Below, piece after piece: positions 1 through 8,561 of a stretch of 64,000 bases of DNA. Under the pieces are notes generated by a model. The model was not told where the DNA came from and ran no database searches. It saw nothing but the letters and a program-made list of their open reading frames with translations. Location: assembly GCA_944383885.1 (NCBI GenBank), contig CALWRF010000022.1, forward strand, positions 1 to 64,000. Reading direction: 5' to 3'. The stretch comes from an uncultured Clostridia bacterium. Its GTDB lineage: Bacteria; Bacillota; Clostridia; Lachnospirales; Anaerotignaceae. A program made the translations under genes and the position numbers. The stretch's first letter is position 1, and each line of letters begins with the position of its first letter.

Positions 1-615
1 TATCTTCATGACGCGGGATATGAAACAACTATCGCAGGAGATGGCGTGGAAGCTCTGGCAAAATTTCAAAAGGATAAATTTGACTTAATTCTTTTGGACT
101 TAATGTTACCTAAAATTGATGGATTTGGTGTATGTGAATTTATTCGCCGAGAGTCTAATGTGCCGATTTTAATGCTTACAGCCCTTGATGGGGAACAGGA
201 ACAGCTTCGCGGATTTCAAAAAGAAATTGACGACTATGTAACTAAGCCATTTTCAATGCCTATTTTACTGCAAAAAATTCGGGCGATTCTGCGCCGTTCT
301 TCAGCAGGAAAAGAAGAAAACAGATGTCTGCACTACCGAGATTTAACATTAGACTTGGATGGAATGGATGCTGTTTTGGCGGACCGTCCGCTGGATTTAA
401 CCACACGTGAGTTTGAATTGCTTCAAACCTTGATTTCCAGCCCCGGGCGTGTGTTTACACGTGAAGTTCTTCTTGCAAAATTGTGGGGTTACGATTTTTT
501 TGGAGATGAGCGCATAGTGGATAGTCACATTAAAAATTTACGGCGCAAATTGGGTACAGAATATATAGAAACTGTAAGGGGAGCTGGGTATCGTGCTGCG
601 AAAGAAAATCCATGA
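1..615 (+). CDS. OmpR-family response regulator, 5' end cut by the window
   Basis: The reading frame is open from base 1, so the gene starts upstream; the GTG at 46 is internal. The visible part begins inside the receiver domain. It contains the phospho-acceptor aspartate in LILLDLMLP, the conserved Thr of MLTA and the Lys of VTKPF, followed by a winged-helix domain with LTTREFELL, DSHIKNLRRKL and VRGAGYR. It is a DNA-binding response regulator that should be phosphorylated by the kinase whose frame overlaps its 3' end. It probably controls the ABC operon downstream, where helically phased repeats are present; that target is inferred from position. The family call is secure. Confidence 0.93.
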   Translation, partial: YLHDAGYETTIAGDGVEALAKFQKDKFDLILLDLMLPKIDGFGVCEFIRRESNVPILMLTALDGEQEQLRGFQKEIDDYVTKPFSMPILLQKIRAILRRSSAGKEENRCLHYRDLTLDLDGMDAVLADRPLDLTTREFELLQTLISSPGRVFTREVLLAKLWGYDFFGDERIVDSHIKNLRRKLGTEYIETVRGAGYRAAKENP

Positions 616-2074
616 AAGTTTGACTGTTCATATTTTTTTAATCACTGCTCTCGTTTTACTGGGGGCTGGCACTATCACTTTTGGTTTGATTGTTTGGGCA
701 ACCCCAAGTACATATACAGCTGTTCTTAATGAAGATATGACTGGACAGGTAAATGCATTGGCAGAAAAGTTGGCGGATACCACTCTGGAGGATTGCGGTC
801 CGGTTTTGGATGCCTTTCTCCGCAATTCTGGGGCTGACGCAATGCTGGCAGGTCCGGACGGACAAATTATAAATACCGGCTCTCAGTTTGCGATTAAACC
901 CGTATATGAGGATATGGATACTGTATCAGTAATTGATGATAGTTCTGCTGTTACTTACGCAACTGACGTGTTGGGTACAGATGAGTCTGTAACAGTTACT
1001 ATGTCTAATCAAGCAACTTTCACAGCAGATATATACTTTTATAATCAACCGGGTGTTTATACGCTTTACGTTACACCTCGGCTGCAAACAGAAAATTTGG
1101 CTGTACAGGCTCTGGTTCAAATGGCTCCGTGGCTGCTGCTGACTCTGCTTATTTTCTCTTTAATGGTTGCTCTTGTCTACTCAAGATACATTACCCGTCC
1201 CATTGTACGGCTAAGCGGAATAGCAGGAAAAATGGCTGACTTGGATTTCAGCTGGGCTTGTGAGGAAAACCGCAAAGATGAAATTGGTTATTTGGGACGT
1301 AGTCTAAATCAGATGGCGCAAAAACTTTCAAACGCCCTGCGTGAACTTAAAGCCTCAAATGAGACGCTGCGGGGAGAAATGGAACAGGAACGTGAATTGG
1401 AACGTCAGCGTCTTGCGTTTTTCTCCGCTGCATCTCATGAGCTGAAAACACCTGTAACCATTCTGAAAGGTCAGATTTCTGGTATGCTGGATGGTGTAGA
1501 CGTCTATAAGGACAGAGAAAAATATCTTGCCCGTTCCCTTCAGGTAACTGCCCGCATGGAAAAACTGATTCAAGAAATCCTGACAATTTCCCGCATGGAA
1601 ACGCAGAATATTTCCTGTATTCAAGAGAAAATAGATATTTCTGAAGTGGTAAGGCGCCAGATGGAATTAGATGCCGATTTAATTCATCAGCGGCACTTAA
1701 ATGTAACTGCCGATTTATGCCCCGGTTTGATTGTGTATGGAGATACATCTATGCTTGCAAAAGCCATTGAAAATCTGCTTTCAAACGCGGCGCTTTATTC
1801 CCCTGATGGTGAAAAAATCCGCCTATGGTCAGGTTTAAAAGGAAATAGTCCTGTATTAACAATCGAAAATACGGGCGTACATATTAAAACGGAAGCTCTA
1901 CCGCATCTGTTCGAGGCGTTTTACCGCGAAGAACAATCCCGAAACCGCCGTACAGGCGGCAGCGGTCTGGGACTCTACTTGGTGCGGATTATTCTGGAAC
2001 GTCATGGAGCAAAATGCTATTTAGACAATACCGCTGAAGGGGTTTTGGCAACTGTTTGCTTTAAAAATCCATAA
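593..2074 (+). CDS. Sensor histidine kinase
   Basis: This 493-residue membrane kinase partners the overlapping response regulator. The GTG start at 593 follows a GGGGAG ribosome site inside the regulator gene, and the 23-base overlap suggests translational coupling. Visible parts are a membrane segment at about 13-34, an extracytoplasmic sensor region to about 177, a second membrane segment at about 178-198, a HAMP linker, a HisKA domain with SASHELKTP-type motif (phospho-acceptor His 282), and a HATPase domain with N-box NLLSNA and G-box GGSGLGLYL. The long outer domain suggests it senses something outside the membrane. Position before an ABC exporter recalls antimicrobial-peptide sensing systems, but no ligand can be read from the sequence. 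Confidence 0.93.
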   Translation: MLRKKIHESLTVHIFLITALVLLGAGTITFGLIVWATPSTYTAVLNEDMTGQVNALAEKLADTTLEDCGPVLDAFLRNSGADAMLAGPDGQIINTGSQFAIKPVYEDMDTVSVIDDSSAVTYATDVLGTDESVTVTMSNQATFTADIYFYNQPGVYTLYVTPRLQTENLAVQALVQMAPWLLLTLLIFSLMVALVYSRYITRPIVRLSGIAGKMADLDFSWACEENRKDEIGYLGRSLNQMAQKLSNALRELKASNETLRGEMEQERELERQRLAFFSAASHELKTPVTILKGQISGMLDGVDVYKDREKYLARSLQVTARMEKLIQEILTISRMETQNISCIQEKIDISEVVRRQMELDADLIHQRHLNVTADLCPGLIVYGDTSMLAKAIENLLSNAALYSPDGEKIRLWSGLKGNSPVLTIENTGVHIKTEALPHLFEAFYREEQSRNRRTGGSGLGLYLVRIILERHGAKCYLDNTAEGVLATVCFKNP

Positions 2075-2091
2075 TAAACATTCCATAAAGT

Positions 2092-2130
2092 AAAAGCGTG
2101 TACTTGATAAAATCAGGTATACGCTTTTTT
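2092..2130 (+). terminator. Rho-independent terminator after the kinase gene
   Basis: AAAGCGTGTAC pairs with GTATACGCTTT with one G-T wobble, and the right arm runs into a T tract. It ends the two-component transcript, so the ABC operon probably has its own promoter. Confidence 0.8.
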
Positions 2131-2168
2131 CATATAAAACACATATCGGCTCCATATCCACTCCATAT
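2131..2168 (+). promoter_or_regulatory. Four CATAT direct repeats at 11-bp spacing
   Basis: CATAT begins at 2131, 2142, 2153 and 2164, exactly one helical turn apart. The inner copies share a longer CATATCnnCTC form. The array lies between the terminator of the two-component operon and the start of the ABC operon at 2216. Phased direct repeats are the typical target of OmpR/PhoB-type regulators, so this is a candidate binding site for the regulator encoded at 1-615. Confidence 0.6.
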
Positions 2169-2215
2169 AGGTTCGTTATTCTATGGTTAAAATTTAAAAG
2201 AGAGGAGATAAACTT

Positions 2216-3076
2216 ATGCAAATTGAACTTAAAGAACTGAGCATGACATATCCTGACGGAAAGCAGGTTTTGCGGCATTTGAATCTCTCGTTGAAATCTC
2301 CCAGCCTTATTGGTTTGCTTGGACCCAACGGAGCTGGCAAATCTACCCTTATGAAACTTATGGTTGCTGCCCTTATGCCTACAGACGGCTTGATATTAGT
2401 AAACGGGCAGCCGCTTGCCAAAGCAGAACGTATGCTAAAATCAAATTTGGGTTATCTTCCGCAGAACTTTGGTCTTTTTGACGAGTTAACCGTAGCGCAG
2501 TTTTTGGATTATATGGCTGCTCTAAAAGGACTGCGTAGTCCCAAAATGACAATTCAAGAAGCCATTAAGGCTGTTAATCTTGTGGAGAAAACCAAATCAA
2601 AAATCCGTACATTGTCCGGCGGTCAACGACAACGGGTGGGAATTGCCCAGGCGCTGCTGGGAAATCCCGATTTCCTTATTTTCGATGAGCCTACAGTGGG
2701 ATTAGACCCGGAGGAACGCATTCATTTCCGCAATCTGTTCTCACGCACAGCCCAAGACAGACTGGTCCTGCTTTCTACCCATATTATTGAAGATGTTCAA
2801 TCTATATGCGACCAAATCATTGTAGTTAATCATGGCAGGGTGTTGTTTACTGGAACACCGGAAGAACTGATTCAAACCGCTGTTGGTCATGTAGGCGCTT
2901 TTTGGGAAAAAGATTTAATTATTGAGAAAGGACTGCATATCACATCACGGGTAAATACAAGGCATGGCGTACGGTGTCGCGCGGTAGCGGATAAGCTTCC
3001 TTCCTATGTAAAGGCGGAGGAACCCTCACTGGAAGATGCTTATATTTATTTGATTTCCAGGGAGGCTGTGCAATGA
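2216..3076 (+). CDS. ABC transporter ATP-binding protein
   Basis: This 286-residue ATPase powers the exporter formed with the next two genes. Walker A is GPNGAGKS at 36-43, the signature is LSGGQRQ at 133-139, Walker B is FLIFDEP near 153-159, and the switch histidine lies in LLSTHI. A C-terminal extension of about 70 residues follows the ATPase core, as in several ABC-2 export ATPases. The ATG follows an AGAGGAG ribosome site. Its stop overlaps the next start by four bases, so the two proteins are probably made in coupled amounts. The substrate is not evident. Confidence 0.93.
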   Translation: MQIELKELSMTYPDGKQVLRHLNLSLKSPSLIGLLGPNGAGKSTLMKLMVAALMPTDGLILVNGQPLAKAERMLKSNLGYLPQNFGLFDELTVAQFLDYMAALKGLRSPKMTIQEAIKAVNLVEKTKSKIRTLSGGQRQRVGIAQALLGNPDFLIFDEPTVGLDPEERIHFRNLFSRTAQDRLVLLSTHIIEDVQSICDQIIVVNHGRVLFTGTPEELIQTAVGHVGAFWEKDLIIEKGLHITSRVNTRHGVRCRAVADKLPSYVKAEEPSLEDAYIYLISREAVQ

Positions 3077-5262
3077 AAACAATCTGTTTATTTCATTTGG
3101 AATTATGCAGGCTTCTGAAAAGCCGTTTTACTTATCTGATAATAGTGCTGTCTGTGCTTTCACCTGTGATTGGGTTGATTTTATATAAACCGGCTGCTGC
3201 CAGCACAATGCTTTCTATATATATTGCAAATCCAGCCATTGCCGGAGGTATGGCAAGCGGAATTATGTTCGGAATGCTGGCTGTTTTTGAATTAGACCGG
3301 GCTGCCCGGAGCCGTGTGGATATTTTAATATATGCAGCGGTTTCTCCGCTTTGTATGGCGCTGGTGCGTATATTAACATTGATGATTGCTGCGCTGATAA
3401 CATTGGGACTTGCTATGCTGGTTTGGCTGCCAGTAAGTAAATTACTGATTGGCTCAGTTTTCGGCTTTGTAGATTATGTACTGGCATATCCGATTTTTAT
3501 GGGTCTTGCCATGCCGTTGGGAATTCTATCTGCCGCTGCCGCGTATCAGTTTACACAAAGGGCAGATTTGACAATGGTGCTATTTGCCGCATTTGCCGCT
3601 CTTAGCTTAACCCTATGGGCGGATAACTGGCAGTTATGCTGGCTTAATCCATGCGTGTGGGCGCTTTCTGATGACTTTTCAAACTTCCGGATTTTTCGTT
3701 CAGTGGTATATATGCGCCTGACGTGGCTTGTGGCACTGTCCGGCGTGTGGACAATCTCTTGGCTTTGCTTACGACAATATGGAAAAGGACTCTTAGGTTC
3801 TTTACTATTGAGCGTTAGACGGATTTACCGTCCGACTGTTGCGCTGATTTTGCTGACATTTTCCGTAATTGCCTACGCAGGTCAGCCAATGGTAGATAAC
3901 AGCAATCCTGATGAAACGGCAATGTTGTTTAACGAAGTGCCATATACAGAGGATGTAGTCTGCACTGGGTACACTGCTCAAATATTCCCGGATGTCAATG
4001 CCGGAACACTGTCCGGCTATACTGCCTATCAATTTCAAAACGGCTCCGGTCAGGAACAGAGGGTGGCGTTTGGTATCAATCCCGGTTATGCCGTATCCAA
4101 TGTTAAAGCCAATGGTTTAGATGTACCGTTCTTAGTAAGCGATTATCAGGAATATAACGAGGCAATGCTGGAGATTACAATCCCTGCCGACAAGCAGGTG
4201 GAACTTACAATGGAATATGGCGGTTTCCCAAGGGAAAACGCAAATATGTCAACTATGCAGGGCAGCACCGAAATCAGCGAGGAATATATGTGTCTGGAAA
4301 ATGCAACGCTTTCCCCACGGCTGATGAATGTTCCGCCTGATGAAAATATGTACCCAGCTGCGATTGAGATTACTTTGCCATATTCCATGACTTTAATTCC
4401 ATTTGGGAACAGTGACGCTCAGGTAGTCGCAGAACATGAGAACGGAACCAAAACTTGGCGTTACAAGAGAAACAGCACCGGCGGCATTGTTTATGCAGGA
4501 AACTATATCCGGGAAGAAGTTGTAGTTGACGGCTTTACTATTGAGTTTTATTATGGCAGCAAACATAAGGCAGTTATGGAGTCAGCCGGGGCAGTTAATG
4601 CCATTAAGTCAGTTGTGGACTACTGCGTTGAACACTATGGTTATCTATCATTTGGAGATGAGAATAAGCTCAAACTTATTCAAAGCCGTGTTTTAGGCGG
4701 CGGCTATGCGGCAGGCGGAGCCAGCTTACTGGATGAGGCTGACTTCACTGCTGAAAATCTTTCTAATGCCGATAAAGGCTCGGAATCCGGAGAGGTTATG
4801 ATTCATGAGTTGGTACATCAATGGTGGGGACTTGGCAATATGTTTGATGTGTCATATCCAAATAGTCTTTGGTCTGCCGAAGGGCTGACGGTTTATACGA
4901 CATACCGTATTGTCAAAGAGCTGTACGGTGAAGATTATGCTCAGAAGTACTATGTCGCTCAATGGCAGAAGGCGGTAGATGACTATTATCTGGACTTCTA
5001 TGTGCGTAACCCGGAATATTTGGCTGCTCTGCCGGCGGATAAGCAGCTGGAGATTACGGATAATCTAACCTATGTGCGGCAATATTGTGAAATGCCGCTG
5101 AAAATATTAAAGGCTGAGGCTCTGGTAGGCGGTGAGGAAGCTATGGATAAGATTTTAAACGGACTGTTTAATCGGGAATTAGACCCCATGTATCCATATC
5201 TGACATATCAGGAATTTTTGAATGCCTGCGGGCTGACTGAGGAGGACCTGAATCTTGCGTAA
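3073..5262 (+). CDS. ABC-2-type permease fused to an M1-family metallopeptidase domain
   Basis: This is a 729-residue fusion. The N-terminal ~265 residues contain several hydrophobic segments typical of an ABC-2 permease. The rest is predicted to be extracytoplasmic and contains a gluzincin zinc site: HELVH at 578-582, with Glu603 in SLWSAEG as the likely third ligand. There are 20 residues between HEXXH and that Glu, compared with 18 in classical M1 peptidases. The usual GxMEN substrate motif is not obvious; a Gly-rich GGGYAAGG segment is found upstream instead. Fusions annotated as ABC permease/M1 aminopeptidase are known in other bacteria, so the architecture is unusual but not unique. Trimming of an exported peptide is possible, but this is inference. 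Confidence 0.85.
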   Translation: MKTICLFHLELCRLLKSRFTYLIIVLSVLSPVIGLILYKPAAASTMLSIYIANPAIAGGMASGIMFGMLAVFELDRAARSRVDILIYAAVSPLCMALVRILTLMIAALITLGLAMLVWLPVSKLLIGSVFGFVDYVLAYPIFMGLAMPLGILSAAAAYQFTQRADLTMVLFAAFAALSLTLWADNWQLCWLNPCVWALSDDFSNFRIFRSVVYMRLTWLVALSGVWTISWLCLRQYGKGLLGSLLLSVRRIYRPTVALILLTFSVIAYAGQPMVDNSNPDETAMLFNEVPYTEDVVCTGYTAQIFPDVNAGTLSGYTAYQFQNGSGQEQRVAFGINPGYAVSNVKANGLDVPFLVSDYQEYNEAMLEITIPADKQVELTMEYGGFPRENANMSTMQGSTEISEEYMCLENATLSPRLMNVPPDENMYPAAIEITLPYSMTLIPFGNSDAQVVAEHENGTKTWRYKRNSTGGIVYAGNYIREEVVVDGFTIEFYYGSKHKAVMESAGAVNAIKSVVDYCVEHYGYLSFGDENKLKLIQSRVLGGGYAAGGASLLDEADFTAENLSNADKGSESGEVMIHELVHQWWGLGNMFDVSYPNSLWSAEGLTVYTTYRIVKELYGEDYAQKYYVAQWQKAVDDYYLDFYVRNPEYLAALPADKQLEITDNLTYVRQYCEMPLKILKAEALVGGEEAMDKILNGLFNRELDPMYPYLTYQEFLNACGLTEEDLNLA

Positions 5263-5947
5263 AATATTTGGATATGAGTGTAAACGGCTGATTTGCAGTA
5301 AATTTTTTATTGGGATTATACTGGTGATACTGTTCTATGGCTGGCAGGTGCTGAATCGTGTGACGATTCTGGGGGTATCCCACACAGCGCCATTTTCCCC
5401 TTGGAGTTATGGGGATTATTTGAGCCGAATGATTCCGCTGCTGTGGATTGGCGCGTTATTTTTACTGACATTTTTTACTTCTAAGGCGGAACAGAGAAGA
5501 AAGGCTATAACCTCCGCGACACCCGTGAAGCCGTCTGTTTATGGACTGGTACGGTTCTGTGCCGCCATGACAGGAACAGCGCTGCTTGCTTTAGTGGTCA
5601 TTCTGCTGGCAATAGTGTTTTATGGACAGATGTTTAATTGGTATGCATGGAGTTCTTTGCTTTTGCCGACATTTTTTACATTTGTTCCGACTTTGGTTTT
5701 TGCTTTGGGAAGCGGCTGGTTTATGGGGCATTTTAAGGCTTGGCTGCTGTTTTTGTGGATGCTGCTGCCGCTGCCGGAATTTCTTGGATTGCTGAACGGG
5801 AGTGTATTTGCGGAGCGTCCTCTTACTCTTAACGTATTAGACCCTGCATTCTCTTTATCCATAGGAACAGTAATTGCTCAATGTGTTTTACTGCTTACAG
5901 GTATAGCACTTATGGCAGTATCTGCCGCTAAAAGTAAAAAATATTAA
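5255..5947 (+). CDS. ABC-2-type permease subunit
   Basis: This 230-residue protein is mostly membrane segments (about six), with a short cytoplasmic N terminus. The TTG start at 5255 overlaps the end of the fusion gene and has a GAGGAGG ribosome site just before it. It is probably the second permease half of the exporter, without an enzymatic domain. A predicted terminator lies about 65 bases downstream, so the operon is ATPase, permease-peptidase, permease. Confidence 0.8.
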   Translation: MRKIFGYECKRLICSKFFIGIILVILFYGWQVLNRVTILGVSHTAPFSPWSYGDYLSRMIPLLWIGALFLLTFFTSKAEQRRKAITSATPVKPSVYGLVRFCAAMTGTALLALVVILLAIVFYGQMFNWYAWSSLLLPTFFTFVPTLVFALGSGWFMGHFKAWLLFLWMLLPLPEFLGLLNGSVFAERPLTLNVLDPAFSLSIGTVIAQCVLLLTGIALMAVSAAKSKKY

Positions 5948-6011
5948 TATTGCCGGGCATGGGCAAAAAATGTTTTTCAATTTGAACTTATACAGACTAA
6001 TTACGGCTTGC

Positions 6012-6056
6012 AAGGACACGGAAAACCACTATTGAGGTATTGCCGTGTCCTTTTTA
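6012..6056 (+). terminator. Rho-independent terminator of the ABC operon
   Basis: AGGACACGG and CCGTGTCCT form a 9-bp perfect stem with a loop of about 20 bases and a T run. Confidence 0.8.
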
Positions 6057-6560
6057 TGTCACCATAATATATCAAAAAAACTCGTTTTCCAGACAGAATT
6101 ATTTATATTTATCTGCCCGGCAGTAATCAGACTATTACACAATACGCTATACATTGAGTCACTGGATACGGAAACGGCAGAAAACAAATTTGACTGTATA
6201 TCATATTTTAATATGACGTTATTGTTAGTCCATGGTGATTTTGATATAATGATGGCTGAAAATGCTGTGCAGGAATAAAGGCGATGCTATTGCTAACACA
6301 TCAAAATTCCGGCATATAAGAATAAAAACGCTGATAAAGACTTGAGAAACATTAAATTGTGACATTGTTTTGCAGAAAATTTGAATGGTTTGAAACATGA
6401 TTTTTATTTCACCAAAAAACAACTGATTGTAAGTGAAAAAGTCCTAAATGTAATAAAGCGGCAAAAATTTGATATGAGTGCCGTTTAAAAGATTAAAAAA
6501 TAAGCCATGAGCTGTTAATATTAATCAGTTAACAGCCAGTGGATAAAAGAGGAGTCTGAT
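6057..6560. other. Intergenic region without a supported gene
   Basis: About 500 bases are AT-rich and have stops in all frames, apart from one 77-codon frame that begins inside the terminator and resembles nothing I know. The next gene has an AGAGGAG site at its start. I see no RNA gene or repeat here. Confidence 0.5.
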
Positions 6561-7316
6561 ATGAATAAAAAAACTATAATCCCAGTTGCCAGAGTCATTT
6601 TCTCAATTGTCTGCGCTTATATGTTTTTTATGAACTGGAATGCGGAAGCCCTTTTCAAACAGGATGAAACACCAGTTACTATCAATGATATTGAGGAAGG
6701 CGGCGCAGAAGATTTTACTGGTTCAGCAGCCGGTGAAGATATTCCGCGGCTGACCGGCGCGGCAGATTTTTTGGAAATCAGTTATAACATGGACTATGTT
6801 ACAGCTGAGCCTGTTGGAATTGTACCGACTGGCGTTTACAGCCTGAAACCATGGGTGAGCCGTTACAACACGCATACATACAAAGGCAGGACAAGCACTG
6901 GCAGCCGCAAAGCCGATGTCATTACATCTAACATGGATATTTTTGGAAACTATAATCAATATTACATTTTAGAACTTCCAGACCGCACCTTTATACTGGC
7001 ACAGATTTCGGATAAAGAAGCAGACGCAATTGCAAATGGCTCAAGTGTCACTCTTAATATTGGTCAGAAGGTAGGAATGACGGACATCGCCCGGAGCCGC
7101 CTTGCCGCCGTATGCGGGGAATATGGGGTTAATATGGATGGCGTGTTTTACAATTTTGATAATAAATGGCAGAAGGAACACCATTTAACTCTGCTTTTGC
7201 TGAGATTTGGGGTTGCCGCCATGTTTTGCTTTTTGCTTGCCGCAGTAATGACACTATCTGGAAACAAAATATTTCGTGTTAAGAAACTTACTGGCAGAAA
7301 AGGAGATTTACCATGA
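6561..7316 (+). CDS. Uncharacterised protein with two membrane segments
   Basis: This is 251 residues with a hydrophobic segment at about 10-26, a soluble middle domain and a second hydrophobic segment at about 214-236 followed by a basic tail. The middle part should face outside if both segments span the membrane. I recognise no catalytic motif. The ATG follows AGAGGAG. Its stop overlaps the start of the next gene (ATGA), so it forms a translationally coupled pair with the lipoprotein behind it. No function is proposed. Confidence 0.7.
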   Translation: MNKKTIIPVARVIFSIVCAYMFFMNWNAEALFKQDETPVTINDIEEGGAEDFTGSAAGEDIPRLTGAADFLEISYNMDYVTAEPVGIVPTGVYSLKPWVSRYNTHTYKGRTSTGSRKADVITSNMDIFGNYNQYYILELPDRTFILAQISDKEADAIANGSSVTLNIGQKVGMTDIARSRLAAVCGEYGVNMDGVFYNFDNKWQKEHHLTLLLLRFGVAAMFCFLLAAVMTLSGNKIFRVKKLTGRKGDLP

Positions 7317-8176
7317 AAAAGAAAAGGTTTATAACTGTATTTACAGCAATACTTCTTATGCTTTGTCTTTCCGGCTGCGGAGAACAGATTACAGAAAAAG
7401 TGAAGGAAAAAGCGGGTGATTTTCTTGCCGAGCAAGGAGAAAAAGCAAACTACGCGATTTGCGACAGCTTTGAAACAATCGAAGAATATATTAAAAAATC
7501 AGGAGCTATTGGCAGGAAACATTACTTTGAAAATCAAGAAGAAGCTGAAAAATATCTTCTGGCAGGTCTGAAAGAACGGTATGGAAAAGAGTTTATTATT
7601 ATCTCTTCCGATTCGTATGATGAATACGGTCCTATTTACGGGGACGTTTATGTTGCGAAGGTTGCCCCTGCGGATAACACGGAACAAATTTTTGGCGGAA
7701 GAACATTACAGACAGGAGCGGTGACAGATACCTACGGGGAATTTATATTCTGGGATGTGCTTACAGGCGAGATAGAAGCAGTCTGTGAAAGTACGCCGTA
7801 TCTTGTAGATTTTACCGTAAAAATTGAGTGCGGCTACACCGAATACGCATGGACACCGCAAGATGACGCACAGGAATTTCTTGAAAAATCAAGCGGTAAC
7901 GTACGTGTAAATGCCCGCCTTGAAAACGGAAAAAGCGCGGAAGAATATACCGAGTTGATTTTAGATTTTCTGGAGCGGATTTATCAATGCAAATCGACAG
8001 ACAGACTGCTGCTAAATGTTACGGACAAAGATAAGAATGATTTGTTTTTTGGTTATATCTCTGTAAATACTGACAGCCAACAATTAACAAAAGAAGATAT
8101 ACTTGAAAACATAGAAGAATTAGAGATAACCCGACCGCTTAAAAGGAAGGGTGAAACTTTTTCTGCATATATATGA
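7313..8176 (+). CDS. Uncharacterised lipoprotein
   Basis: This 287-residue protein has a type II signal peptide: a KKKR start, a hydrophobic core, and lipobox LSGC with the lipidated Cys at about residue 22. The mature part is acidic and has no motif I recognise. It is coupled to the preceding two-segment membrane protein by a 4-base overlap and has its own AAGGAG site. The two may form a surface complex; this rests on gene order only. Confidence 0.75.
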   Translation: MKKKRFITVFTAILLMLCLSGCGEQITEKVKEKAGDFLAEQGEKANYAICDSFETIEEYIKKSGAIGRKHYFENQEEAEKYLLAGLKERYGKEFIIISSDSYDEYGPIYGDVYVAKVAPADNTEQIFGGRTLQTGAVTDTYGEFIFWDVLTGEIEAVCESTPYLVDFTVKIECGYTEYAWTPQDDAQEFLEKSSGNVRVNARLENGKSAEEYTELILDFLERIYQCKSTDRLLLNVTDKDKNDLFFGYISVNTDSQQLTKEDILENIEELEITRPLKRKGETFSAYI

Positions 8177-8191
8177 TTAATACTTAATTAA

Positions 8192-8234
8192 GAAGTTTTC
8201 TTATGGTAAATCTAAAACATAGGAGAACTTTTTG
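8192..8234 (+). terminator. Probable terminator after the lipoprotein gene
   Basis: AAGTTTTC and GAGAACTT form an 8-bp stem with one wobble, and T residues follow. Confidence 0.5.
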
Positions 8235-8561
8235 TTATTTAAAAAAACAGCATATCAATTGCAAATAACAGAAAAAAACACAGTACTATTCCATTTTTTT
8301 AGAAATTATGGTCAGCTCGTTGCTTTTCTATCCAACTTTTTTAGCGCTTTGTTAAAACAGACAAAATATCCGCCTGTTATTGACATGTTGTCAAACAGAT
8401 GGTATATATAAAACAAGGGTGAACAAACATTTCACCCAATATTACAATAGAAAAATTTTATTTACGGACTTTTATTTATACTTTCCAAAATTTAAGTTCT
8501 TTTAAATCATGTCTTTCACAAATGATATTACAGATTTTGATTTGTTTACGCAAAGTGTGAT
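8235..8561. other. Intergenic region between convergent genes
   Basis: This is AT-rich and has no gene I can support. A 7-bp hairpin, GGGTGAA with TTCACCC, lies at 8417-8437 but lacks a T tract. Confidence 0.5.

Noticed and set aside
6045..6278. A 77-codon plus-strand frame after the ABC operon
   Set aside because: It begins inside the predicted terminator, has no ribosome site and resembles no protein.
8417..8437. Seven-base perfect hairpin in the 8235-8561 gap
   Set aside because: No T tract follows and no gene needs it in either direction.
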